Assembly (NCBI GenBank): GCA_046715095.1
Contig: JBKJZQ010000189.1
Location: 1-11,314, forward strand
DNA length: 11,314 nucleotides
Source: WHTI01 sp046715095
GTDB lineage: Bacteria > Actinomycetota > CADDZG01 > WHSQ01
Direction: 5' to 3'
In this document: positions 5,403-11,314 of the stretch, piece after piece
Numbering within the stretch: position 1 is the first letter of the stretch
Layout of the letters: each line of letters starts with the position of its first letter
Notes under the pieces: model-generated
What the model was told of the DNA's origin: nothing
Database searches by the model: none
The model's input: the letters and a program-made list of their open reading frames with translations, nothing else
Made by a program: the position numbers and the translations under genes

Positions 5403-5968
5403 CAGTCAGAGCTCTCTTCCTCTTCATCCTCGTGCGTGTAGATGTAGAGCTTGGACTGACCGAACTCGCGCTCCCAGATCATCTGGAGTCCGAACGGCTT
5501 CAGGGGGTTCTCCTTGCCGTTCCTCTGGACAACGACCCGGCCGCTGTCGGATAGATAGCCGCCCATCACGAGCTGCTCGAGATTCCCCAGCACCCTCTCG
5601 GCCGGCATGTTGTAAGGCGGGTCGACGAAGATCAGGTCCTTACGCTCAGTGGCGTGGTTGTCGAGGATCGGCTTGACCTCGGCCCACAACACTTCGGAGG
5701 TGTCCTCGAATCCGGTGGTGTCGATGTTCTCCTTCAGCTTCACCACCGCGTCCCGAGCGCTCTCCACAAAGGTTGCCTGCGTAGCTCCCCGTGACAGAGC
5801 CTCGAGCCCGAGAGCTCCGGACCCGGCGAAGAGATCGAGTACGACCGCGCCCTCGATATCTCCAAGGGCGGAGAAGAGCGATTCCTTCATCCGGTCGGTC
5901 ATCGGTCTGGTGCCGCTGCCCGGAGACTTGAGACGTAGACCCTTGACGGTACCTGCTGTGACGCGCAT
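5402..5968 (-). CDS. rsmD: 16S rRNA (guanine966-N2)-methyltransferase
   Basis: An S-adenosylmethionine-dependent enzyme that methylates G966 of 16S rRNA during 30S assembly. It has 188 residues from ATG 5968. Seen: the typical start MRVTAGTVKGLRL, the TRPMTDRMKESLFSALG segment (usually RPTxDRxREALFN), SAM-binding motif I DLFAGSGALGLEALSRGA (residues 45-62), and the amino-methyltransferase motif IV VDPPYN (115-120). The tail is acidic (HEDEEEESSD). The start is chosen by homology; the nearest GGGAGG is ~20 bases upstream, so the ribosome binding site is poor. An in-frame TTG at 6004 would add 12 residues and close the 53-base gap to recG, and cannot be excluded. Confidence 0.95.
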   Translation of the reverse strand: MRVTAGTVKGLRLKSPGSGTRPMTDRMKESLFSALGDIEGAVVLDLFAGSGALGLEALSRGATQATFVESARDAVVKLKENIDTTGFEDTSEVLWAEVKPILDNHATERKDLIFVDPPYNMPAERVLGNLEQLVMGGYLSDSGRVVVQRNGKENPLKPFGLQMIWEREFGQSKLYIYTHEDEEEESSD

Positions 5969-6021
5969 ACGAACAAAGGTAGCGCCTCCCGGCCCCCGCT
6001 CCAACTCGGAGGTGGTGGCGC

Positions 6022-8280
6022 TCAGCCGGACTGGATCACATCGAGGGCGACATCCGCGAAGCGGTCCCTCATCTCACGCCTCAGCGCCATGTGTTCGTAG
6101 GCGGCCAGATCCGGGTCTTCTGTCAGGATCTGGACCGCCAGGTCGCGCGCCTGCTTGATGACGTCCTGATGCTCGAGGACCCGCGCTAGCTTCAGTTGCG
6201 GCATCCCTGACTGCCTCGCTCCGAACAACTGTCCTTCGCCCCGCTGTCTCAGGTCCACCGTCGCCAACTCAAAGCCATCGGTCGTCGACGCGACCGCGTT
6301 AAGGCGTTCGAGTGCCAGCGCGGTTGCTTCCTCGGTGCCACCCGGATCGAGGTCGGTGGCGAGGATGCAGAGGGAGGCGTGACCTCCGCGGCCGATGCGA
6401 CCGCGGAGCTGATGCAGTTGAGCGAGGCCGAAGCGCTCCGCGTCCTCGATGAGCATCACGGTCGCGTTGGGAACGTCGACCCCGACCTCGACCACCGTGG
6501 TCGCCACCAACACGTGGGTCGTCCCGTCCCTGAAGGCCGACATCGCGGCTTCCTTGTCCTGGCCCTTCATGTCCCCATGAACCAGCCCCACGGAGAGGTC
6601 CCGGAAGACGTCCGTCCCCAGGCGCTTCGCCTCCGCCTTGGCGCTTCGCAACTCGGTCTTGCTGGATTCGTCCCGGAGCGCGTAGACGATGAACGCCTGG
6701 TGTCCGGCTGCGACCTCCTTGCGGATCGCGTCGTACGCATGACCCCGGTGCTCGTCGCCGAACGCGATGGACGTCGTGATCGGCTTCCGTCCCGCCGGAA
6801 GCTCGTCGAGGATCGACACATCGAGGTCTCCGTAGATGGTCACCGCGAGCGTTCGAGGGATCGGCGTCGCGGTCATGACGAGGATGTCTGGCTCCCCCAT
6901 CGTGCCTTTGTCTCTCAGCGACTTGCGCTGATGAACCCCGAACCGATGCTGTTCGTCGACCACCGCGATGCCGAGCCGGGCGAAGTCGACGGAGCCCTGG
7001 ATCAGGGCGTGCGTTCCGATCAGGAGGTCGACCTCGCCGGCGGAGACCCCCATCAGGATCTCGTCCCTCTGGCTCGCCGGGGTCGAGCCGGTGAGCAAGC
7101 GGACCACTGGACGATTGGAGGTGCCCGCGAACAGGTTGGCGCCCTCGTGTTCACCGAAGGCGCGATCGAGGAGCTCCTTGACCGTCAGGAAGTGTTGTTC
7201 CGCAAGGACCTCCGTCGGGGCCATGAGGGCAGACTGACTTCCTCCGGCGATCGCCATCAGGCATGCGTACAGCGCGACCACGGTCTTCCCCGAACCGACC
7301 TCCCCCTCCACCAGGCGGTGCATCGGGTACGCCTTCGTCATGTCGGTCGCGACCTCGTCGCACGCACGCCGCTGGGCGGAGGTCAGATCGAAGGGGAGGG
7401 CGTCGACGAACCTTTCCGGTAGCGCGTCCGGAGCGGGAGCCGGATGCGAGATCCCCTGGACCGTTCGTTCGAGGCGTTTCTTCCGGTACACGAGACCGAG
7501 CTGGAGCGAGAAGATCTCGTCGAAGACGATCCTGCGGCGCGCCTTGATCACGTCTTCCTTGTCGTCGGGGAAGTGGATCGAGCGGATCGCGTCGCCACGG
7601 CTCATGTGTCCGAGCCGGAGCCGAAGATCCGATGGGAGGGGGTCCATGATCTCGCCCGCGGCCTCGAGTGTGTCCCACATCAGGCGCCGCAACCCGTCGC
7701 TCTTGATGTCCGCGCTCGCCGGATAGATCGGGATAACCCGGCCCACGTTGAAAGGTTCTCGCCCGGTTCGCACCAACTCGAACCGAGGCGCGGTCATCTG
7801 CAGCTTCCCGCCGAAGACCCCGATGCGGCCGTAGAAGAACGCCACGTCCCCGGGCGAGAGAGCCCGTGCGACCCAGCTCTGGTTGAACCACGTGACCCCG
7901 AGCTGACCGGTCTCGTCGCCTATCGAGGCCTTGATCATGGTTCGTGTCTTTCCGGACTTGGTCTTAGCCCTCATCGCAACGGACCGGCCCATCGTGACCA
8001 CCTTGGCGTGGACGGTGACTTCCCCCGTGTGGCCTCCCCCGGCGAGTTTCCTCAGCTCACGGATGGTTCTCAGCTGCGTCCGGTCCACGTGGTAGCGGGG
8101 GTAGTGCTGCAGCAGGTCCTGGACGCTCGAGATGCCGAGCTTCGCGAGGGCCTCGGCGCGGTCGCCGGTCACCTTCAGGGGTGTCCGGCGACGCTCTGGG
8201 GCGTATATCTCGAGCCCGTGGGGGGATGCTTCGACGACCTCAGCCATGCCACCGAGACTAACGAGGCCCAAGGGCCGCAT
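6022..8280 (-). CDS. recG: ATP-dependent DNA helicase RecG
   Basis: A branch-migrating helicase that reverses stalled forks and processes recombination junctions. It has 752 residues from ATG 8280. Seen in order: an N-terminal segment with LLQHYPRYHVDR, an OB-fold wedge domain (~82-167), Walker A VEGEVGSGKT (~324-333; often GDVGSGKT), DEQHRFG (442-448, motif II), MTATPIPRT (469-477, motif III), VATTVVEVGVDVP (592-604, motif V), and HQLRGRIGRG (623-632, motif VI). The start is a judgement: ATG 8280 has an AGGAAA ribosome binding site at 8286-8291 with good spacing, while ATG 8247 has only an ill-placed GGTGG. The upstream in-frame ATG at 8394 would overlap rpmB antisense and is rejected. It probably leads the transcript containing rsmD and coaD. 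Confidence 0.96.
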   Translation of the reverse strand: MRPLGLVSLGGMAEVVEASPHGLEIYAPERRRTPLKVTGDRAEALAKLGISSVQDLLQHYPRYHVDRTQLRTIRELRKLAGGGHTGEVTVHAKVVTMGRSVAMRAKTKSGKTRTMIKASIGDETGQLGVTWFNQSWVARALSPGDVAFFYGRIGVFGGKLQMTAPRFELVRTGREPFNVGRVIPIYPASADIKSDGLRRLMWDTLEAAGEIMDPLPSDLRLRLGHMSRGDAIRSIHFPDDKEDVIKARRRIVFDEIFSLQLGLVYRKKRLERTVQGISHPAPAPDALPERFVDALPFDLTSAQRRACDEVATDMTKAYPMHRLVEGEVGSGKTVVALYACLMAIAGGSQSALMAPTEVLAEQHFLTVKELLDRAFGEHEGANLFAGTSNRPVVRLLTGSTPASQRDEILMGVSAGEVDLLIGTHALIQGSVDFARLGIAVVDEQHRFGVHQRKSLRDKGTMGEPDILVMTATPIPRTLAVTIYGDLDVSILDELPAGRKPITTSIAFGDEHRGHAYDAIRKEVAAGHQAFIVYALRDESSKTELRSAKAEAKRLGTDVFRDLSVGLVHGDMKGQDKEAAMSAFRDGTTHVLVATTVVEVGVDVPNATVMLIEDAERFGLAQLHQLRGRIGRGGHASLCILATDLDPGGTEEATALALERLNAVASTTDGFELATVDLRQRGEGQLFGARQSGMPQLKLARVLEHQDVIKQARDLAVQILTEDPDLAAYEHMALRREMRDRFADVALDVIQSG

Positions 8281-8312
8281 GCGGATTTCCTGCCGGAGCC
8301 CCCTACCTCTGG

Positions 8313-8318
8313 TAACCT
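8313..8318 (+). promoter_or_regulatory. Candidate -10 element for near-leaderless rpmB
   Basis: TGGTAACCT (TAACCT at 8313-8318) is an extended -10-like element 10 bases before the rpmB ATG. Initiation about seven bases downstream would leave a leader of only a few bases. This agrees with the absence of any Shine-Dalgarno sequence before rpmB. A weak ctgccg at 8290-8295 could serve as -35. Leaderless genes are common in actinobacteria, which supports but does not prove this. Confidence 0.4.
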
Positions 8319-8328
8319 CGCTGCCGCT

Positions 8329-8520
8329 ATGGCTTCCGTATGCGACATCTGTGGAAAGACTCCCGGCTTCGGGAACAAAATATCTCACTCTCACCGGCGC
8401 TCTCGCCGCCGGTGGAACCCCAACGTGCAGAAGATCAGGGTCGTCGTGAACGGCACTCCCAAGCGCATGAGCGTCTGCACGAAGTGCATCAAGGCCAATA
8501 AGGTCTCCAAGGCCGGGTAA
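8329..8520 (+). CDS. rpmB: 50S ribosomal protein L28, zinc-binding form
   Basis: A 63-residue large-subunit ribosomal protein. It starts MASVCDICGKTPGFGNKISHSHRRSRRRW, the standard L28 N-terminus, and continues NPNVQKIRV. Two CxxC pairs (C5/C8 and C50/C53) form the zinc site of the cysteine-containing L28 class. It is divergent from recG, with 48 bases between the two starts. The ATG at 8329 is fixed by homology; there is no upstream ribosome binding site. The plus-strand frame stays open far upstream through recG, but that is antisense shadow. Confidence 0.97.
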   Translation: MASVCDICGKTPGFGNKISHSHRRSRRRWNPNVQKIRVVVNGTPKRMSVCTKCIKANKVSKAG

Positions 8521-8592
8521 GACCGGTTACTGCACTGCACCGCCCCCTGCCGGCCGTTTAGCAGCTATCCGCTCGCGGTAACGAAAGGGACG

Positions 8593-9504
8593 ATGGCGGA
8601 CGTGGGACAGATTACGACCAGGGCGAAGCTCGAGGTCGAGCGCGCCCGGGCCCGCTACGGCCCGGTCGATATCCTCGTAACCACGTTCCGCCGTTTCTCG
8701 GCGAACGACGGAGGGGTCCTCGCCGCGGCGCTTACCTACTACACATTCTTCTCGGTCTTCCCCTTGCTCCTCTTCGCGGCGTCGGCGGTCGGTTACCTCA
8801 CGTTCCTGTCAGGTGGCATCCGGGAGAGCTTGCTGCGCTCGGGCATCGAGGGTGTCCCGCTTCTCAACCAGATCCTCACGTTCGACATGCTCGAGTCCCT
8901 GAAGGAGAACCGGGGGACGCTGGCATTCGTAGGACTACTCCTCGCCCTGTACTCCGGATCGGGAGCGGTCGTCGCCCTCGAGCACGCGCTCAACCGGATC
9001 AACTGCGTTGAGGATGAGGGAAGCTTTTTCGGCAAGAGGATCAAGTCCCTCAAGTGGCTTGGCTTCCTGGGGGTCGGGGCGCTGGTCTCCCTCGGGACGA
9101 CCGCGCTGGTTCAGATCGCCGGGTCGAAGATCGGGTCGGGCGCGGCGGTGGAGTTCCTTCTGGGCGTGGTCCTCTCGGTCCTGTCGATCGGGGTGAATAC
9201 GGGGATCTTCGCGACCGCCTTCAAGCTCCTCCCCAACCACGAGCGATCCTGGAGGGACGTTCTCCCCGGCGCCGTGATCGCCGCTACCGCCTTCGAGATC
9301 CTGAAACTCCTGGGTGCTCGGTATCTGGGGGCAGGAGCCGAGGGTCGGAGCCAGACCTTCGGGGCGTTCTCAGCGGCCGCGGGATTGCTCGTGGCGTCGT
9401 ACCTTCTATCTCAGATAACCCTGCTCGCCGCCGAGGTGAACGCGGTCCTCGGCGAGCGGCGCGAAACACGATCATCTCAAGTAGAGAGGTCTCAAGAGGC
9501 ATGA
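8593..9504 (+). CDS. YihY/BrkB family inner-membrane protein
   Basis: A 303-residue integral membrane protein of the YihY/virulence factor BrkB family. The family is often mis-annotated as ribonuclease BN and its function is unsettled. Seen: the family-typical DGGVLAAALTYYTFFSVFPLLLF at residues 39-61, six hydrophobic segments at about 42-69, 108-131, 156-176, 186-212, 223-241 and 256-287, and a conserved LPNHERSWRDVLPGAVIAA stretch at 213-231. The N-terminal ~35 residues are charged and probably cytoplasmic. ATG 8593 has an AAAGGGA ribosome binding site. It is the first of four closely packed plus-strand genes. The 72 bases after rpmB show no clear terminator, so read-through from rpmB is possible. 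Confidence 0.9.
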   Translation: MADVGQITTRAKLEVERARARYGPVDILVTTFRRFSANDGGVLAAALTYYTFFSVFPLLLFAASAVGYLTFLSGGIRESLLRSGIEGVPLLNQILTFDMLESLKENRGTLAFVGLLLALYSGSGAVVALEHALNRINCVEDEGSFFGKRIKSLKWLGFLGVGALVSLGTTALVQIAGSKIGSGAAVEFLLGVVLSVLSIGVNTGIFATAFKLLPNHERSWRDVLPGAVIAATAFEILKLLGARYLGAGAEGRSQTFGAFSAAAGLLVASYLLSQITLLAAEVNAVLGERRETRSSQVERSQEA

Positions 9505-9510
9505 GAGGAG
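9504..9510 (+). promoter_or_regulatory. Ribosome binding site that decides the Holin-X start
   Basis: AGAGGAG lies five bases before the GTG at 9516 and overlaps the last base of the upstream stop codon. It supports GTG 9516 over the in-frame ATG 9501, which overlaps the stop, and ATG 9525. Confidence 0.6.
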
Positions 9511-9515
9511 ACAGC

Positions 9516-9950
9516 GTGGATCCGATGACCGAAGGTCCGCATCACTTAGACGGCCACCGAGATGAGAAGACCGCCGGGCAGCTTCTCAAAGAGGTCACCG
9601 AGGATCTCTCGACCCTGGTCCGCAAAGAGGTGGAGCTGGCGAAACAGGAACTGGGTTACTCGGTGGGCGAGAAGGTCAAGGGACTGGCTGCATTCGCCAT
9701 CCTCGCCACCCTGGGGCTCTTCGCTCTCGTCTTCATGCTGTTCTCGATCAGGGACGGACTGGCCACGGCGATGAACGGTTGGGTGTGGCTCGCCGACATC
9801 ATCACCGCGGTGATACTGCTCGTCATCGGGTTCGGAGCCTTCCTCTTCGCTAAGAAGAAGATGGCGGCGCCGATCTCTGCCGAGAAAACGAAAGAGTCGC
9901 TGAAGGCCGATGTTGAGCTGGCGAAGTCTGTCGGCCGCAGGAACCCTTAG
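9516..9950 (+). CDS. Actinobacterial Holin-X family membrane protein (DUF1469)
   Basis: A 144-residue protein that fits the putative actinobacterial Holin-X family (holin superfamily III). Despite the name, members are chromosomal membrane proteins with no shown lytic role. Seen: an N-terminal amphipathic, charged stretch (GQLLKEVTEDLSTLVRKEVELAKQEL, split here at residues 21-34 and 35-46) that is the family hallmark. Two transmembrane segments follow at about 57-77 and 88-112, then a basic KKK and a charged tail. The GTG start at 9516 is chosen for its ribosome binding site; ATG 9501 (ATGA overlap with the previous gene) and ATG 9525 are alternatives. It is 11 bases after the YihY gene and 22 before the DUF3618 gene, so probably co-expressed with both. 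Confidence 0.85.
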   Translation: MDPMTEGPHHLDGHRDEKTAGQLLKEVTEDLSTLVRKEVELAKQELGYSVGEKVKGLAAFAILATLGLFALVFMLFSIRDGLATAMNGWVWLADIITAVILLVIGFGAFLFAKKKMAAPISAEKTKESLKADVELAKSVGRRNP

Positions 9951-9972
9951 CCCACCGATCGGAGAGGGACAA

Positions 9973-10167
9973 ATGACCAACGACACCACCGCAACGCTCG
10001 CCGAGATAGAGCAAACGAGAGAGGACCTCGCTCGAAAGGTCGATGACCTCGTGGGCCGGGCGAAGGTCGAGGCGGCCGAAGCCGGCAAGAAGATGGTGAT
10101 CGGGGTGGCGGCCCTCGCCGGCTTGCTGGTCGTCGGTTTCATCGCCAAGCGCCGCATCGGCAGGTAG
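9973..10167 (+). CDS. DUF3618 family small membrane protein
   Basis: A 64-residue protein. The N-terminal TATLAEIEQTREDLARKVDDL (residues 6-26, shown in part: IEQTREDLARKVDDL) matches the DUF3618 pattern of a short helix with an ExxRxxLxxxVDxL motif. A single transmembrane segment (VIGVAALAGLLVVGFIA, about 42-58) and a basic end KRRIGR follow. DUF3618 proteins often accompany Holin-X proteins in actinobacteria; the function is unknown. ATG 9973 has a GGAGAGGG ribosome binding site, and upstream in-frame starts inside the Holin-X gene lack one. Confidence 0.82.
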   Translation: MTNDTTATLAEIEQTREDLARKVDDLVGRAKVEAAEAGKKMVIGVAALAGLLVVGFIAKRRIGR

Positions 10168-10170
10168 CCG

Positions 10171-10965
10171 GTGGCCCGCGGCGAGGGTGGGCCTCAAGAG
10201 CCCCCCTATTTTCCCGCGCCGACCACCTTCTCGGGGTTGGTCGCCAACTCATTGCGTCTTTACCGGCTGGCGCCGCGCACCCTGATCTTGACCTTTCTCA
10301 CGCTGGGGATCTTCGAAGCGGTCCTCAGGTTCTCGAGCTCCGCGATCGCCGGCGCGGTCTCCTCGGAGAGCCTGGAGCTCGCCTTTGGGCTCGTGATCCC
10401 GGTGGTCATAGCCGTGACCTCCGGGAGCCTTGGGGTCGCGATCGCGGGGGTCGTGATGGCCGATCGACTGGCCGGCAAGGCCACGACCGCCCGAGAGGTC
10501 CTCAGGTCGGGCTTCGGGGTGAGAGAGGTGCTGGCGTCCGGGCTGTTCGCGTCGATCATCGCCCTGGTCCTAGCGGTCGTGCTGGCGCCGATCATCCTGT
10601 TGACCCTCGTGATGTTCTTCGGCCCACCGGTGGTCGTCCACGTGATCGCTCTCGAACGCGACGGGCTCCACCCCGCACTGAGCCGCGCCCGCGCCATGAG
10701 CAGGGGGAACCTCGGTCGTCTGGTAGGCATCCTCTTCGCCGTCGCGCTCGGCACGGGCCTCCTCCACTTCATGCTCACCCAGGTGGGATTTGGGTTAACC
10801 GACCCTCTCGAAGAATGGCAGCGGGCGATCGTGCTCGGGTTCTCGATAGTCGTCCAGGCGGTCCTCTATCCGTACGTCGCGGCGGCCGGGCTCATCGCGT
10901 ACCTCGATGTCCGGGCGCGCTTCGAGGGTTTCGGCGCCGACGAACTGAGGGCCGAACGATCCTGA
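10171..10965 (+). CDS. Hypothetical polytopic membrane protein
   Basis: A 264-residue membrane protein whose exact family I cannot name. Seen: a short N-terminus rich in Gly and Pro (PPYFPAPTTFSGLVANSLRLY) and about five hydrophobic segments at 34-52, 70-97, 121-150, 182-203 and 219-245. Between segments three and four is the motif ALERDGLHPALSRARAMSRG, followed by NLGRLVGILF. A loop of this type (xALxRSxxLxxGxxxR) occurs in the membrane domain of glycerophosphodiester phosphodiesterases and related uncharacterised membrane proteins, so a distant link is possible but unproven. The GTG start at 10171 follows an AGG about eight bases upstream and is three bases after the DUF3618 stop. It ends six bases before the convergent thiD stop. 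Confidence 0.75.
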   Translation: MARGEGGPQEPPYFPAPTTFSGLVANSLRLYRLAPRTLILTFLTLGIFEAVLRFSSSAIAGAVSSESLELAFGLVIPVVIAVTSGSLGVAIAGVVMADRLAGKATTAREVLRSGFGVREVLASGLFASIIALVLAVVLAPIILLTLVMFFGPPVVVHVIALERDGLHPALSRARAMSRGNLGRLVGILFAVALGTGLLHFMLTQVGFGLTDPLEEWQRAIVLGFSIVVQAVLYPYVAAAGLIAYLDVRARFEGFGADELRAERS

Positions 10966-10971
10966 TCGGCT

Positions 10972-11314
10972 CTAGTGGAGGTCCCAGCCGGGGTTGACCG
11001 GCCCGTAGCCCTTCCCGAGCCGCAGGCCTCGTTCGATCGCCCCCGAGACGAAGCGCTTGCCGGCGTTGACCGCTGCCTCCAGGTCGTCTCCGTGAGCGAG
11101 CCGGGCTGTGATAGCAGCCGAGATCGTGCACCCGGTTCCATGGGTGTCTTCGGTATCGAAGCGAGGCCCCACCACCTCCATGAACTCAGCGCCGTCGAAG
11201 AAGACGTCTACCGCGTGTTCGCCGGGCAGATGGCCGCCCTTCACCAGCACGGCGGTGGGCCCAAGATCCTTCAGCGCGCGCGCTGCCTCCTTCATGTCGG
11301 TCACCGAGGAGGGT
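10972..11314 (-). CDS. thiD: Hydroxymethylpyrimidine/phosphomethylpyrimidine kinase, C-terminal part (runs off right edge)
   Basis: The last ~114 codons of ThiD, a ribokinase-family enzyme of thiamine synthesis that phosphorylates HMP and HMP-phosphate. Seen: AVLVKGGHLPGEHAVDVFFDG, typical of the ThiD core, then DTHGTGCTISAAI, the anion-hole motif with the active-site cysteine, then LAHGDDLEAAVNAGKRFV and the end GYGPVNPGWDLH. The frame is open to the right edge (codons for PSS before GTG 11304), so the N-terminal substrate half lies outside. GTG 11304 is internal, not a start. It is convergent with the plus-strand membrane cluster, and no terminator is visible in the six-base gap. Confidence 0.93.
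   Translation of the reverse strand, partial: PSSVTDMKEAARALKDLGPTAVLVKGGHLPGEHAVDVFFDGAEFMEVVGPRFDTEDTHGTGCTISAAITARLAHGDDLEAAVNAGKRFVSGAIERGLRLGKGYGPVNPGWDLH

Noticed and set aside
7444..8328. Long upstream extension of the rpmB frame
   Set aside because: The frame is open through antisense recG, but L28 homology begins exactly at ATG 8329 and the upstream translation has no recognisable domain.
8521..8592. Terminator after rpmB
   Set aside because: No stable stem followed by a T-tract was found. Only weak distant pairing (ggttac with gtaac) is present.
9054..9515. Long N-terminal extension of the Holin-X frame
   Set aside because: It overlaps the YihY gene in another frame, and the Holin-X homology and a strong ribosome binding site place the start near 9516.
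9516..10167. Prophage remnant suggested by the name holin
   Set aside because: Holin-X/DUF1469 proteins are common chromosomal actinobacterial proteins. No endolysin, structural, integrase or attachment-site sequence is nearby.

Overview
The window is G+C-rich, gene-dense chromosomal DNA of a bacterium, most likely a member of the Actinomycetota. The main reason is the gene order on the minus strand: recG, rsmD, coaD, a SepIVA/DivIVA-like coiled-coil gene, a DUF177 (YceD) gene, rpmF, rnc, mutM, acylphosphatase, smc. This is close to the arrangement in mycobacteria and other actinobacteria. The plus-strand neighbours (actinobacterial Holin-X and DUF3618 proteins, zinc-binding L28) fit the same assignment. 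The species is not identifiable from this sequence; the divergence of several proteins suggests an uncultured or deep-branching lineage (inference).

Layout. Minus strand, read right to left from 8280 to 1: recG (DNA repair helicase), rsmD (16S rRNA methyltransferase) and coaD (coenzyme A synthesis) form a compact group, with rsmD and coaD overlapping at TGATG. Then come the SepIVA-like gene, DUF177 and rpmF, rnc overlapping the 3' end of rpmF, mutM overlapping the 3' end of rnc, a degenerate acylphosphatase gene, and the first 403 codons of smc, which runs off the left edge. This run combines ribosome and RNA maturation (DUF177, L32, RNase III, RsmD), genome maintenance (RecG, MutM, SMC), division (SepIVA-like) and CoA synthesis.

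Plus strand, from 8329 to 10965: rpmB is divergent from recG and apparently near-leaderless. It is followed by a tightly packed four-gene envelope cluster: a YihY/BrkB membrane protein, a Holin-X family protein, a DUF3618 protein and an unassigned five-helix membrane protein. At the right edge the C-terminal end of thiD lies on the minus strand, convergent with that cluster.

No mobile element, prophage, CRISPR array, tRNA or rRNA gene was seen, and no gene-free stretch exceeds 300 bases. I found no new multi-gene system. The most notable points are: an acylphosphatase homologue that has lost both catalytic residues (Arg to Cys, Asn to Ala); a MutM lacking several normally conserved DNA-contact and void-filling residues; and a 30-bp palindromic tandem repeat that encodes the RNase III tail and sits just upstream of the mutM ribosome binding site.
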